Shown piece by piece: positions 1-15,000 of a stretch of DNA of 64,000 nucleotides. The translations under genes were made by a program, and so were the position numbers. The first letter of the stretch is position 1; the number at the start of each line of letters is the position of its first letter. Below the pieces are notes generated by a model. The model searched no databases. It saw only the letters and a program-made list of their open reading frames with translations, and had not been told where the DNA came from. This DNA is from Rhynchopus euleeides (Eukaryota; Euglenozoa; Diplonemea; Diplonemida; Diplonemidae): positions 2,418,001 through 2,482,000 of the forward strand of contig OY723244.1 of assembly GCA_963210315.1 (NCBI GenBank), read 5' to 3'.

Positions 1-3000
1 TCCGGGACCCGGGCGGCAGTGTCTGACCCCAGGGAAGTGCTGACAATGGTGTCCGGGACCCGGGCGGCAGTGTCTGACCCCAGGGAAGTGCTGAAAATGG
101 TGTCCGGGACCCGGGCGGCAGTGTCTGACCCCAGGGAAGTGGTGACAATGGTGTCCGGGACCCGGGCGGCAGTGTCTGATCCCAGGGAAGTGCTGACAAT
201 GGTGTCCGGGACCCGGGCGGCAGTGTCTGACCCCAGGGAAGTGCTGAAAATGGTGTCCGGGACCCGGGCGGCAGTGTCTGACCCCAGGGAAGTGCTGACA
301 ATGGTGTCCGGGACCCGGGCGGCAGTGTCTGACCCCAGGGAAGTGCTGACAATGGTGTCCGGGACCCGGGCGGCAGTGTCTGACCCCAGGGAAGTGCTGA
401 CAATGGTGTCCGGGACCCGGGCGGCAGTGTCTGACCCCAGGGAAGTGCTGAAAATGGTGTCCGGGACCCGGGCGGCAGTGTCCGACCCCAGGGAAGTGCT
501 GAAACTGGTGTCCGGGACCCAGGCGGCAGTGTCTGACCCCGGGGAAGTGCTGAAAATGGTGTCCGGGACCCGGGCGGCAGTGTCTGACCCCAGGGAAGTG
601 CTGACAATGGTGTCCGGGACCCGGGCGGCAGTGTCTGACCCCAGGGAAGTGCTGAAAATGGTGTCCGGGACCCGGGCGGCAGTGTCTGACCCCAGGGAAG
701 TGCTGAACTGGGTGTCCGGGGCCCGGGCGGCAGTGTCTGACCCCAGGGAAGTGCTGAAAATGGTGTCCGGGACCCAGGCGGCAGTGTCCGACCCCAGGGA
801 AGTGCTGAAAATGGTGTCCGGGACCCAGGCGGCAGTGTCTGACCCCAGGGAAGTGCTGACAATGGTGTCCGGGACCCGGGCGGCAGTGTCTGACCCCAGG
901 GAAGTGCTGAAAATGGTGTCCGGGACCCGGGCGGCAGTGTCTGACCCCAGGGAAGTGCTGAACTGGGTGTCCGGGACCCGGGCGGCAGTGTCTGACCCCA
1001 GGGAAGTGCTGAAAATGGTGTCCGGGACCCAGGCGGCAGTGTCCGACCCCAGGGAAGTGCTGAAAATGGTGTCCGGGACCCGGGCGGCAGTGTCTGACCC
1101 CAGGGAAGTGCTGACAATGGTGTCCGGGACCCGGGCGGCAGTGTCTGACCCCAGGGAAGTGCTGAAAATGGTGTCCGGGACCCGGGCGGCAGTGTCTGAC
1201 CCCAGGGAAGTGCTGACAATGGTGTCCGGGACCCGGGCGGCAGTGTCTGACCCCAGGGAAGTGCTGAAAATGGTGTCCGGGACCCGGGCGGCAGTGTCTG
1301 ACCCCAGGGAAGTGCTGAAAATGGTGTCCGGGACCCAGGCGGCAGTGTCTGACCCCAGGGAGGTGCTGACAATGGTGTCCGGGACCCGGGCGGCAGTGTC
1401 TGACCCCAGGGAAGTGCTGAAAATGGTGTCCGGGACCCAGGCGGCAGTGTCTGACCCCAGGGAAGTGCTGAACTGGGTGTCCGGGACCCGGGCGGCAGTG
1501 TCTGACCCCAGGGAAGTGCTGAAAATGGTGTCCGGGACCCGGGCGGCAGTGTCTGACCCCAGGGAAGTGCTGACAATGGTGTCCGGGACCCGGGCGGCAG
1601 TGTCTGACCCCAGGGAAGTGCTGAAAATGGTGTCCGGGACCCAGGCGGCAGTGTCTGACCCCAGGGAAGTGCTGAAATGGGTGTCCGGGACCCGGGCGGC
1701 AGTGTCTGACCCCAGGGAAGTGCTGAAAATGGTGTCCGGGACCCGGGCGGCAGTGTCTGACCCCAGGGAAGTGCTGACAATGGTGTCCGGGACCCGGGCG
1801 GCAGTGTCTGACCCCAGGGAAGTGCTGAACTGGGTGTCCGGGGCCCGGGCGGCAGTGTCTGACCCCAGGGAAGTGCTGAAAATGGTGTCCGGGACCCAGG
1901 CGGCAGTGTCCGACCCCAGGGAAGTGCTGAAAATGGTGTCCGGGACCCAGGCGGCAGTGTCTGACCCCAGGGAAGTGCTGACAATGGTGTCCGGGACCCG
2001 GGCGGCAGTGTCTGACCCCAGGGAAGTGCTGAAAATGGTGTCCGGGACCCGGGCGGCAGTGTCTGACCCCAGGGAAGTGCTGAACTGGGTGTCCGGGACC
2101 CGGGCGGCGGTGTCTGACCCCAGGGAAGTGCTGAAAATGGTGTCCGGGACCCAGGCGGCAGTGTCCGACCCCAGGGAAGTGCTGAAAATGGTGTCCGGGG
2201 CCCAGGCGGCAGTGTCTGACCCCAGGGAAGTGGTGACAATGGTGTCCGGGACCCGGGCGGCAGTGTCTGACCCCAGGGAAGTGGTGACAATGGTGTCCGG
2301 GACCCGGGCGGCAGTGTCTGACCCCAGGGAAGTGCTGACAATGGTGTCCGGGACCCCGGCGGCAGTGTCTGACCCCAGGGAAGTGCTGAAAATGGTGTCC
2401 GGGACCCGGGCGGCAGTGTCCGACCCCAGGGAAGTGCTGAAACTGGTGTCCGGGACCCAGGCGGCAGTGTCTGACCCCGGGGAAGTGCTGAAAATGGTGT
2501 CCGGGACCCGGGCGGCAGTGTCTGACCCCAGGGAAGTGCTGACAATGGTGTCCGGGACCCGGGCGGCAGTGTCTGACCCCAGGGAAGTGCTGAAAATGGT
2601 GTCCGGGACCCGGGCGGCAGTGTCTGACCCCAGGGAAGTGCTGTCAATGGTGTCCGGGACCCGGGCGGCAGTGTCTGACCCCAGGGAAGTGCTGACAATG
2701 GTGTCCGGGACCCGGGCGGCAGTGTCTGACCCCAGGGAAGTGCTGACAATGGTGTCCGGGACCCGGGCGGCAGTGTCTGACCCCAGGGAAGTGCTGAAAA
2801 TGGTGTCCGGGACCCGGGCGGCAGTGTCCGACCCCAGGGAAGTGCTGAAACTGGTGTCCGGGACCCAGGCGGCAGTGTCTGACCCCGGGGAAGTGCTGAC
2901 AATGGTGTCCGGGACCCGGGCGGCAGTGTCTGACCCCAGGGAAGTGCTGAAAATGGTGTCCGGGACCCGGGCGGCAGTGTCTGACCCCAGGGAAGTGCTG

Positions 3001-6000
3001 ACAATGGTGTCCGGGACCCGGGCGGCAGTGTCTGACCCCAGGGAAGTGCTGAAAATGGTGTCCGGGACCCGGGCGGCAGTGTCTGACCCCAGGGAAGTGC
3101 TGACAATGGTGTCCGGGACCCGGGCGGCAGTGTCTGACCCCAGGGAAGTGCTGAAAATGGTGTCCGGGACCCGGGCGGCAGTGTCTGACCCCAGGGAAGT
3201 GCTGAAAATGGTGTCCGGGACCCAGGCGGCAGTGTCTGACCCCAGGGAGGTGCTGACAATGGTGTCCGGGACCCGGGCGGCAGTGTCTGACCCCAGGGAA
3301 GTGCTGACAATGGTGTCCGGGACCCAGGCGGCAGTGTCTGACCCCAGGGAAGTGCTGAACTGGGTGTCCGGGACCCGGGCGGCAGTGTCTGACCCCAGGG
3401 AAGTGCTGAAAATGGTGTCCGGGACCCGGGCGGCAGTGTCTGACCCCAGGGAAGTGCTGACAATGGTGTCCGGGACCCGGGCGGCAGTGTCTGACCCCAG
3501 GGAAGTGCTGAAAATGGTGTCCGGGACCCAGGCGGCAGTGTCTGACCCCAGGGAAGTGCTGAAATGGGTGTCCGGGACCCGGGCGGCAGTGTCTGACCCC
3601 AGGGAAGTGCTGAAAATGGTGTCCGGGGCCCGGGCGGCAGTGTCTGACCCCAGGGAAGTGCTGACAATGGTGTCCGGGACCCGGGCGGCAGTGTCTGACC
3701 CCAGGGAAGTGCTGAACTGGGTGTCCGGGGCCCGGGCGGCAGTGTCTGACCCCAGGGAAGTGCTGAAAATGGTGTCCGGGACCCAGGCGGCAGTGTCCGA
3801 CCCCAGGGAAGTGCTGAAAATGGTGTCCGGGACCCAGGCGGCAGTGTCTGACCCCAGGGAAGTGCTGACAATGGTGTCCGGGACCCGGGCGGCAGTGTCT
3901 GACCCCAGGGAAGTGCTGAACTGGGTGTCCGGGACCCGGGCGGCAGTGTCTGACCCCAGGGAAGTGCTGAATATGGTGTCCGGGACCCAGGCGGCAGTGT
4001 CCGACCCCAGGGAAGTGCTGAAAATGGTGTCCGGGGCCCAGGCGGCAGTGTCTGACCCCAGGGACGTGCTGAAAATGGTGTCCGGGACCCGGGCGGCAGT
4101 GTCTGACCCCAGGGAAGTGCTGACAATGGTGTCCGGGACCCGGGCGGCAGTGTCTGACCCCAGGGAAGTGCTGAAAATGGTGTCCGGGACCCGGGCGGCA
4201 GTGTCCGACCCCAGGGAAGTGCTAAAACTGGTGTCCGGGACCCAGGCGGCAGTGTCTGACCCCGGGGAAGTGCTGAAAATGGTGTCCGGGACCCGGGCGG
4301 CAGTGTCTGACCCCAGGGAAGTGCTGACAATGGTGTCCGGGACCCGGGCGGCAGTGTCCGACCCCAGGGAAGTGCTAAAACTGGTGTCCGGGACCCAGGC
4401 GGCAGTGTCTGACCCCAGGGAAGTGCTGAAAATGGTGTCCGGGACCCAGGCGGCAGTGTCTGACCCCAGGGAGGTGCTGACAATGGTGTCCGGGACCCGG
4501 GCGGCAGTGTCTGACCCCAGGGAAGTGCTGAAAATGGTGTCCGGGACCCGGGCGGCAGTGTCTGACCCCAGGGAAGTGCTGACAATGGTGTACGGGACCC
4601 GGGCGGCAGTGTCTGACCCCAGGGAAGTGCTGAAAATGGTGTCCGGGACCCAGGCGGCAGTGTCTGACCCCAGGGAGGTGCTGACAATGGTGTCCGGGAC
4701 CCGGGCGGCAGTGTCTGACCCCAGGGAAGTGCTGAAAATGGTGTCCGGGACCCAGGCGGCAGTGTCTGACCCCAGGGAGGTGCTGACAATGGTGTCCGGG
4801 ACCCGGGCGGCAGTGTCTGACCCCAGGGAAGTGCTGAAAATGGTGTCCGGGACCCGGGCGGCAGTGTCTGACCCCAGGGAAGTGCTGACAATGGTGTACG
4901 GGACCCGGGCGGCAGTGTCTGACCCCAGGGAAGTGCTGAAAATGGTGTCCGGGACCCAGGCGGCAGTGTCTGACCCCAGGGAAGTGCTGAACTGGGTGTC
5001 CGGGACCCGGGCGGCAGTGTCTGACCCCAGGGAAGTGCTGAAAATGGTGTCCGGGACCCAGGCGGCAGTGTCTGACCCCAGGGAAGTGCTGAAATGGGTG
5101 TCCGGGACCCGGGCGGCAGTGTCTGACCCCAGGGAAGTGCTGAAAATGGTGTCCGGGACCCGGGCGGCAGTGTCTGACCCCAGGGAAGTGCTGACAATGG
5201 TGTCCGGGACCCGGGCGGCAGTGTCTGACCCCAGGGAAGTGCTGAACTGGGTGTCCGGGGCCCGGGCGGCAGTGTCTGACCCCAGGGAAGTGCTGAAAAT
5301 GGTGTCCGGGACCCAGGCGGCAGTGTCCGACCCCAGGGAAGTGCTGAAAATGGTGTCCGGGACCCAGGCGGCAGTGTCTGACCCCAGGGAAGTGCTGACA
5401 ATGGTGTCCGGGACCCGGGCGGCAGTGTCTGACCCCAGGGAAGTGCTGAAAATGGTGTCCGGGACCCGGGCGGCAGTGTCTGACCCCAGGGAAGTGCTGA
5501 ACTGGGTGTCCGGGACCCGGGCGGCGGTGTCTGACCCCAGGGAAGTGCTGAAAATGGTGTCCGGGACCCAGGCGGCAGTGTCCGACCCCAGGGAAGTGCT
5601 GAAAATGGTGTCCGGGGCCCAGGCGGCAGTGTCTGACCCCAGGGAAGTGGTGACAATGGTGTCCGGGACCCGGGCGGCAGTGTCTGACCCCAGGGAAGTG
5701 GTGACAATGGTGTCCGGGACCCGGGCGGCAGTGTCTGACCCCAGGGAAGTGCTGACAATGGTGTCCGGGACCCCGGCGGCAGTGTCTGACCCCAGGGAAG
5801 TGCTGAAAATGGTGTCCGGGACCCGGGCGGCAGTGTCCGACCCCAGGGAAGTGCTGAAACTGGTGTCCGGGACCCAGGCGGCAGTGTCTGACCCCGGGGA
5901 AGTGCTGAAAATGGTGTCCGGGACCCGGGCGGCAGTGTCTGACCCCAGGGAAGTGCTGACAATGGTGTCCGGGACCCGGGCGGCAGTGTCTGACCCCAGG

Positions 6001-9000
6001 GAAGTGCTGAAAATGGTGTCCGGGACCCGGGCGGCAGTGTCTGACCCCAGGGAAGTGCTGACAATGGTGTCCGGGACCCGGGCGGCAGTGTCTGACCCCA
6101 GGGAAGTGCTGACAATGGTGTCCGGGACCCGGGCGGCAGTGTCTGACCCCAGGGAAGTGCTGACAATGGTGTCCGGGACCCGGGCGGCAGTGTCTGACCC
6201 CAGGGAAGTGCTGAAAATGGTGTCCGGGACCCGGGCGGCAGTGTCCGACCCCAGGGAAGTGCTGAAACTGGTGTCCGGGACCCAGGCGGCAGTGTCTGAC
6301 CCCGGGGAAGTGCTGAAAATGGTGTCCGGGACCCGGGCGGCAGTGTCTGACCCCAGGGAAGTGCTGACAATGGTGTCCGGGACCCGGGCGGCAGTGTCTG
6401 ACCCCAGGGAAGTGCTGAAAATGGTGTCCGGGACCCGGGCGGCAGTGTCTGACCCCAGGAAAGTGCTGACAATGGTGTCCGGGACCCGGGCGGCAGTGTC
6501 TGACCCCAGGGAAGTGCTGAAAATGGTGTCCGGGACCCAGGCGGCAGTGTCTGACCCCAGGGAGGTGCTGACAATGGTGTCCGGGACCCGGGCGGCAGTG
6601 TCTGACCCCAGGGAAGTGCTGAAAATGGTGTCCGGGACCCGGGCGGCAGTGTCTGACCCCAGGGAAGTGCTGACAATGGTGTCCGGGACCCGGGCGGCAG
6701 TGTCTGACCCCAGGGAAGTGCTGAAAATGGTGTCCGGGACCCGGGCGGCAGTGTCTGACCCCAGGGAAGTGCTGAAAATGGTGTCCGGGACCCGGGCGGC
6801 AGTGTCTGACCCCAGGAAAGTGCTGACAATGGTGTCCGGGACCCGGGCGGCAGTGTCTGACCCCAGGGAAGTGCTGAAAATGGTGTCCGGGACCCAGGCG
6901 GCAGTGTCTGACCCCAGGGAAGTGCTGAAATGGGTGTCCGGGACCCGGGCGGCAGTGTCTGACCCCAGGGAAGTGCTGAAAATGGTGTCCGGGACCCGGG
7001 CGGCAGTGTCTGACCCCAGGGAAGTGCTGACAATGGTGTCCGGGACCCGGGCGGCAGTGTCTGACCCCAGGGAAGTGCTGAACTGGGTGTCCGGGGCCCG
7101 GGCGGCAGTGTCTGACCCCAGGGAAGTGCTGAAAATGGTGTCCGGGACCCAGGCGGCAGTGTCCGACCCCAGGGAAGTGCTGAAAATGGTGTCCGGGACC
7201 CAGGCGGCAGTGTCTGACCCCAGGGAAGTGCTGACAATGGTGTCCGGGACCCGGGCGGCAGTGTCTGACCCCAGGGAAGTGCTGAAAATGGTGTCCGGGA
7301 CCCGGGCGGCAGTGTCTGACCCCAGGGAAGTGCTGAACTGGGTGTCCGGGACCCGGGCGGCGGTGTCTGACCCCAGGGAAGTGCTGAAAATGGTGTCCGG
7401 GACCCAGGCGGCAGTGTCCGACCCCAGGGAAGTGCTGAAAATGGTGTCCGGGGCCCAGGCGGCAGTGTCTGACCCCAGGGAAGTGGTGACAATGGTGTCC
7501 GGGACCCGGGCGGCAGTGTCTGACCCCAGGGAAGTGGTGACAATGGTGTCCGGGACCCGGGCGGCAGTGTCTGACCCCAGGGAAGTGCTGACAATGGTGT
7601 CCGGGACCCCGGCGGCAGTGTCTGACCCCAGGGAAGTGCTGAAAATGGTGTCCGGGACCCGGGCGGCAGTGTCCGACCCCAGGGAAGTGCTGAAACTGGT
7701 GTCCGGGACCCAGGCGGCAGTGTCTGACCCCGGGGAAGTGCTGAAAATGGTGTCCGGGACCCGGGCGGCAGTGTCTGACCCCAGGGAAGTGCTGACAATG
7801 GTGTCCGGGACCCGGGCGGCAGTGTCTGACCCCAGGGAAGTGCTGAAAATGGTGTCCGGGACCCGGGCGGCAGTGTCTGACCCCAGGGAAGTGCTGTCAA
7901 TGGTGTCCGGGACCCGGGCGGCAGTGTCTGACCCCAGGGAAGTGCTGACAATGGTGTCCGGGACCCGGGCGGCAGTGTCTGACCCCAGGGAAGTGCTGAC
8001 AATGGTGTCCGGGACCCGGGCGGCAGTGTCTGACCCCAGGGAAGTGCTGAAAATGGTGTCCGGGACCCGGGCGGCAGTGTCCGACCCCAGGGAAGTGCTG
8101 AAACTGGTGTCCGGGACCCAGGCGGCAGTGTCTGACCCCGGGGAAGTGCTGACAATGGTGTCCGGGACCCGGGCGGCAGTGTCTGACCCCAGGGAAGTGC
8201 TGAAAATGGTGTCCGGGACCCGGGCGGCAGTGTCTGACCCCAGGGAAGTGCTGACAATGGTGTCCGGGACCCGGGCGGCAGTGTCTGACCCCAGGGAAGT
8301 GCTGAAAATGGTGTCCGGGACCCGGGCGGCAGTGTCTGACCCCAGGGAAGTGCTGACAATGGTGTCCGGGACCCGGGCGGCAGTGTCTGACCCCAGGGAA
8401 GTGCTGAAAATGGTGTCCGGGACCCGGGCGGCAGTGTCTGACCCCAGGGAAGTGCTGAAAATGGTGTCCGGGACCCAGGCGGCAGTGTCTGACCCCAGGG
8501 AGGTGCTGACAATGGTGTCCGGGACCCGGGCGGCAGTGTCTGACCCCAGGGAAGTGCTGAAAATGGTGTCCGGGACCCGGGCGGCAGTGTCTGACCCCAG
8601 GAAAGTGCTGACAATGGTGTCCGGGACCCGGGCGGCAGTGTCTGACCCCAGGGAAGTGCTGAAAATGGTGTCCGGGACCCAGGCGGCAGTGTCTGACCCC
8701 AGGGAAGTGCTGAAATGGGTGTCCGGGACCCGGGCGGCAGTGTCTGACCCCAGGGAAGTGCTGAAAATGGTGTCCGGGACCCGGGCGGCAGTGTCTGACC
8801 CCAGGGAAGTGCTGACAATGGTGTCCGGGACCCGGGCGGCAGTGTCTGACCCCAGGGAAGTGCTGAACTGGGTGTCCGGGGCCCGGGCGGCAGTGTCTGA
8901 CCCCAGGGAAGTGCTGAAAATGGTGTCCGGGACCCAGGCGGCAGTGTCCGACCCCAGGGAAGTGCTGAAAATGGTGTCCGGGACCCAGGCGGCAGTGTCT

Positions 9001-12000
9001 GACCCCAGGGAAGTGCTGACAATGGTGTCCGGGACCCGGGCGGCAGTGTCTGACCCCAGGGAAGTGCTGAAAATGGTGTCCGGGACCCGGGCGGCAGTGT
9101 CTGACCCCAGGGAAGTGCTGAACTGGGTGTCCGGGACCCGGGCGGCGGTGTCTGACCCCAGGGAAGTGCTGAAAATGGTGTCCGGGACCCAGGCGGCAGT
9201 GTCCGACCCCAGGGAAGTGCTGAAAATGGTGTCCGGGGCCCAGGCGGCAGTGTCTGACCCCAGGGAAGTGGTGACAATGGTGTCCGGGACCCGGGCGGCA
9301 GTGTCTGACCCCAGGGAAGTGGTGACAATGGTGTCCGGGACCCGGGCGGCAGTGTCTGACCCCAGGGAAGTGCTGACAATGGTGTCCGGGACCCCGGCGG
9401 CAGTGTCTGACCCCAGGGAAGTGCTGAAAATGGTGTCCGGGACCCGGGCGGCAGTGTCCGACCCCAGGGAAGTGCTGAAACTGGTGTCCGGGACCCAGGC
9501 GGCAGTGTCTGACCCCGGGGAAGTGCTGAAAATGGTGTCCGGGACCCGGGCGGCAGTGTCTGACCCCAGGGAAGTGCTGACAATGGTGTCCGGGACCCGG
9601 GCGGCAGTGTCTGACCCCAGGGAAGTGCTGAAAATGGTGTCCGGGACCCGGGCGGCAGTGTCTGACCCCAGGGAAGTGCTGTCAATGGTGTCCGGGACCC
9701 GGGCGGCAGTGTCTGACCCCAGGGAAGTGCTGACAATGGTGTCCGGGACCCGGGCGGCAGTGTCTGACCCCAGGGAAGTGCTGACAATGGTGTCCGGGAC
9801 CCGGGCGGCAGTGTCTGACCCCAGGGAAGTGCTGAAAATGGTGTCCGGGACCCGGGCGGCAGTGTCCGACCCCAGGGAAGTGCTGAAACTGGTGTCCGGG
9901 ACCCAGGCGGCAGTGTCTGACCCCGGGGAAGTGCTGACAATGGTGTCCGGGACCCGGGCGGCAGTGTCTGACCCCAGGGAAGTGCTGAAAATGGTGTCCG
10001 GGACCCGGGCGGCAGTGTCTGACCCCAGGGAAGTGCTGACAATGGTGTCCGGGACCCGGGCGGCAGTGTCTGACCCCAGGGAAGTGCTGAAAATGGTGTC
10101 CGGGACCCGGGCGGCAGTGTCTGACCCCAGGGAAGTGCTGACAATGGTGTCCGGGACCCGGGCGGCAGTGTCTGACCCCAGGGAAGTGCTGAAAATGGTG
10201 TCCGGGACCCGGGCGGCAGTGTCTGACCCCAGGGAAGTGCTGAAAATGGTGTCCGGGACCCAGGCGGCAGTGTCTGACCCCAGGGAGGTGCTGACAATGG
10301 TGTCCGGGACCCGGGCGGCAGTGTCTGACCCCAGGGAAGTGCTGACAATGGTGTCCGGGACCCAGGCGGCAGTGTCTGACCCCAGGGAAGTGCTGAACTG
10401 GGTGTCCGGGACCCGGGCGGCAGTGTCTGACCCCAGGGAAGTGCTGAAAATGGTGTCCGGGACCCGGGCGGCAGTGTCTGACCCCAGGGAAGTGCTGACA
10501 ATGGTGTCCGGGACCCGGGCGGCAGTGTCTGACCCCAGGGAAGTGCTGAAAATGGTGTCCGGGACCCAGGCGGCAGTGTCTGACCCCAGGGAAGTGCTGA
10601 AATGGGTGTCCGGGACCCGGGCGGCAGTGTCTGACCCCAGGGAAGTGCTGAAAATGGTGTCCGGGGCCCGGGCGGCAGTGTCTGACCCCAGGGAAGTGCT
10701 GACAATGGTGTCCGGGACCCGGGCGGCAGTGTCTGACCCCAGGGAAGTGCTGAACTGGGTGTCCGGGGCCCGGGCGGCAGTGTCTGACCCCAGGGAAGTG
10801 CTGAAAATGGTGTCCGGGACCCAGGCGGCAGTGTCCGACCCCAGGGAAGTGCTGAAAATGGTGTCCGGGACCCAGGCGGCAGTGTCTGACCCCAGGGAAG
10901 TGCTGACAATGGTGTCCGGGACCCGGGCGGCAGTGTCTGACCCCAGGGAAGTGCTGAACTGGGTGTCCGGGACCCGGGCGGCAGTGTCTGACCCCAGGGA
11001 AGTGCTGAATATGGTGTCCGGGACCCAGGCGGCAGTGTCCGACCCCAGGGAAGTGCTGAAAATGGTGTCCGGGGCCCAGGCGGCAGTGTCTGACCCCAGG
11101 GACGTGCTGAAAATGGTGTCCGGGACCCGGGCGGCAGTGTCTGACCCCAGGGAAGTGCTGACAATGGTGTCCGGGACCCGGGCGGCAGTGTCTGACCCCA
11201 GGGAAGTGCTGAAAATGGTGTCCGGGACCCGGGCGGCAGTGTCCGACCCCAGGGAAGTGCTAAAACTGGTGTCCGGGACCCAGGCGGCAGTGTCTGACCC
11301 CGGGGAAGTGCTGAAAATGGTGTCCGGGACCCGGGCGGCAGTGTCTGACCCCAGGGAAGTGCTGACAATGGTGTCCGGGACCCGGGCGGCAGTGTCCGAC
11401 CCCAGGGAAGTGCTAAAACTGGTGTCCGGGACCCAGGCGGCAGTGTCTGACCCCAGGGAAGTGCTGAAAATGGTGTCCGGGACCCAGGCGGCAGTGTCTG
11501 ACCCCAGGGAGGTGCTGACAATGGTGTCCGGGACCCGGGCGGCAGTGTCTGACCCCAGGGAAGTGCTGAAAATGGTGTCCGGGACCCGGGCGGCAGTGTC
11601 TGACCCCAGGGAAGTGCTGACAATGGTGTACGGGACCCGGGCGGCAGTGTCTGACCCCAGGGAAGTGCTGAAAATGGTGTCCGGGACCCAGGCGGCAGTG
11701 TCTGACCCCAGGGAGGTGCTGACAATGGTGTCCGGGACCCGGGCGGCAGTGTCTGACCCCAGGGAAGTGCTGAAAATGGTGTCCGGGACCCAGGCGGCAG
11801 TGTCTGACCCCAGGGAGGTGCTGACAATGGTGTCCGGGACCCGGGCGGCAGTGTCTGACCCCAGGGAAGTGCTGAAAATGGTGTCCGGGACCCGGGCGGC
11901 AGTGTCTGACCCCAGGGAAGTGCTGACAATGGTGTACGGGACCCGGGCGGCAGTGTCTGACCCCAGGGAAGTGCTGAAAATGGTGTCCGGGACCCAGGCG

Positions 12001-15000
12001 GCAGTGTCTGACCCCAGGGAAGTGCTGAACTGGGTGTCCGGGACCCGGGCGGCAGTGTCTGACCCCAGGGAAGTGCTGAAAATGGTGTCCGGGACCCAGG
12101 CGGCAGTGTCTGACCCCAGGGAAGTGCTGAAATGGGTGTCCGGGACCCGGGCGGCAGTGTCTGACCCCAGGGAAGTGCTGAAAATGGTGTCCGGGACCCG
12201 GGCGGCAGTGTCTGACCCCAGGGAAGTGCTGACAATGGTGTCCGGGACCCGGGCGGCAGTGTCTGACCCCAGGGAAGTGCTGAACTGGGTGTCCGGGGCC
12301 CGGGCGGCAGTGTCTGACCCCAGGGAAGTGCTGAAAATGGTGTCCGGGACCCAGGCGGCAGTGTCCGACCCCAGGGAAGTGCTGAAAATGGTGTCCGGGA
12401 CCCAGGCGGCAGTGTCTGACCCCAGGGAAGTGCTGACAATGGTGTCCGGGACCCGGGCGGCAGTGTCTGACCCCAGGGAAGTGCTGAAAATGGTGTCCGG
12501 GACCCGGGCGGCAGTGTCTGACCCCAGGGAAGTGCTGAACTGGGTGTCCGGGACCCGGGCGGCGGTGTCTGACCCCAGGGAAGTGCTGAAAATGGTGTCC
12601 GGGACCCAGGCGGCAGTGTCCGACCCCAGGGAAGTGCTGAAAATGGTGTCCGGGGCCCAGGCGGCAGTGTCTGACCCCAGGGAAGTGGTGACAATGGTGT
12701 CCGGGACCCGGGCGGCAGTGTCTGACCCCAGGGAAGTGGTGACAATGGTGTCCGGGACCCGGGCGGCAGTGTCTGACCCCAGGGAAGTGCTGACAATGGT
12801 GTCCGGGACCCCGGCGGCAGTGTCTGACCCCAGGGAAGTGCTGAAAATGGTGTCCGGGACCCGGGCGGCAGTGTCCGACCCCAGGGAAGTGCTGAAACTG
12901 GTGTCCGGGACCCAGGCGGCAGTGTCTGACCCCGGGGAAGTGCTGAAAATGGTGTCCGGGACCCGGGCGGCAGTGTCTGACCCCAGGGAAGTGCTGACAA
13001 TGGTGTCCGGGACCCGGGCGGCAGTGTCTGACCCCAGGGAAGTGCTGAAAATGGTGTCCGGGACCCGGGCGGCAGTGTCTGACCCCAGGGAAGTGCTGAC
13101 AATGGTGTCCGGGACCCGGGCGGCAGTGTCTGACCCCAGGGAAGTGCTGACAATGGTGTCCGGGACCCGGGCGGCAGTGTCTGACCCCAGGGAAGTGCTG
13201 ACAATGGTGTCCGGGACCCGGGCGGCAGTGTCTGACCCCAGGGAAGTGCTGAAAATGGTGTCCGGGACCCGGGCGGCAGTGTCCGACCCCAGGGAAGTGC
13301 TGAAACTGGTGTCCGGGACCCAGGCGGCAGTGTCTGACCCCGGGGAAGTGCTGAAAATGGTGTCCGGGACCCGGGCGGCAGTGTCTGACCCCAGGGAAGT
13401 GCTGACAATGGTGTCCGGGACCCGGGCGGCAGTGTCTGACCCCAGGGAAGTGCTGAAAATGGTGTCCGGGACCCGGGCGGCAGTGTCTGACCCCAGGAAA
13501 GTGCTGACAATGGTGTCCGGGACCCGGGCGGCAGTGTCTGACCCCAGGGAAGTGCTGAAAATGGTGTCCGGGACCCAGGCGGCAGTGTCTGACCCCAGGG
13601 AGGTGCTGACAATGGTGTCCGGGACCCGGGCGGCAGTGTCTGACCCCAGGGAAGTGCTGAAAATGGTGTCCGGGACCCAGGCGGCAGTGTCTGACCCCAG
13701 GGAAGTGCTGAACTGGGTGTCCGGGACCCGGGCGGCAGTGTCTGACCCCAGGGAAGTGCTGAAAATGGTGTCCGGGACCCGGGCGGCAGTGTCTGACCCC
13801 AGGGAAGTGCTGACAATGGTGTCCGGGACCCGGGCGGCAGTGTCTGACCCCAGGGAAGTGCTGAAAATGGTGTCCGGGACCCAGGCGGCAGTGTCTGACC
13901 CCAGGGAAGTGCTGAAATGGGTGTCCGGGACCCGGGCGGCAGTGTCTGACCCCAGGGAAGTGCTGAAAATGGTGTCCGGGGCCCGGGCGGCAGTGTCTGA
14001 CCCCAGGGAAGTGCTGACAATGGTGTCCGGGACCCGGGCGGCAGTGTCTGACCCCAGGGAAGTGCTGAACTGGGTGTCCGGGGCCCGGGCGGCAGTGTCT
14101 GACCCCAGGGAAGTGCTGACAATGGTGTCCGGGACCCAGGCGGCAGTGTCCGACCCCAGGGAAGTGCTGAAAATGGTGTCCGGGACCCAGGCGGCAGTGT
14201 CTGACCCCAGGGAAGTGCTGACAATGGTGTCCGGGACCCGGGCGGCAGTGTCTGACCCCAGGGAAGTGCTGAAAATGGTGTCCGGGACCCGGGCGGCAGT
14301 GTCTGACCCCAGGGAAGTGCTGAACTGGGTGTCCGGGACCCGGGCGGCAGTGTCTGACCCCAGGGAAGTGCTGAATATGGTGTCCGGGACCCAGGCGGCA
14401 GTGTCCGACCCCAGGGAAGTGCTGAAAATGGTGTCCGGGGCCCAGGCGGCAGTGTCTGACCCCAGGGAAGTGGTGACAATGGTGTCCGGGACCCGGGCGG
14501 CAGTGTCTGACCCCAGGGAAGTGGTGACAATGGTGTCCGGGACCCGGGCGGCAGTGTCTGACCCCAGGGAAGTGCTGACAATGGTGTCCGGGACCCGGGC
14601 GGCAGTGTCTGACCCCAGGGAAGTGCTGAAAATGGTGTCCGGGACCCGGGCGGCAGTGTCCGACCCCAGGGAAGTGCTGAAACTGGTGTCCGGGACCCAG
14701 GCGGCAGTGTCTGACCCCGGGGAAGTGCTGAAAATGGTGTCCGGGACCCGGGCGGCAGTGTCTGACCCCAGGGAAGTGCTGAACTGGGTGTCCGGGACCC
14801 GGGCGGCAGTGTCTGACCCCAGGGAAGTGCTGAAAATGGTGTCCGGGACCCAGGCGGCAGTGTCCGACCCCAGGGAAGTGCTGAAAATGGTGTCCGGGGC
14901 CCAGGCGGCAGTGTCTGACCCCAGGGAAGTGGTGACAATGGTGTCCGGGACCCGGGCGGCAGTGTCTGACCCCAGGGAAGTGGTGACAATGGTGTCCGGG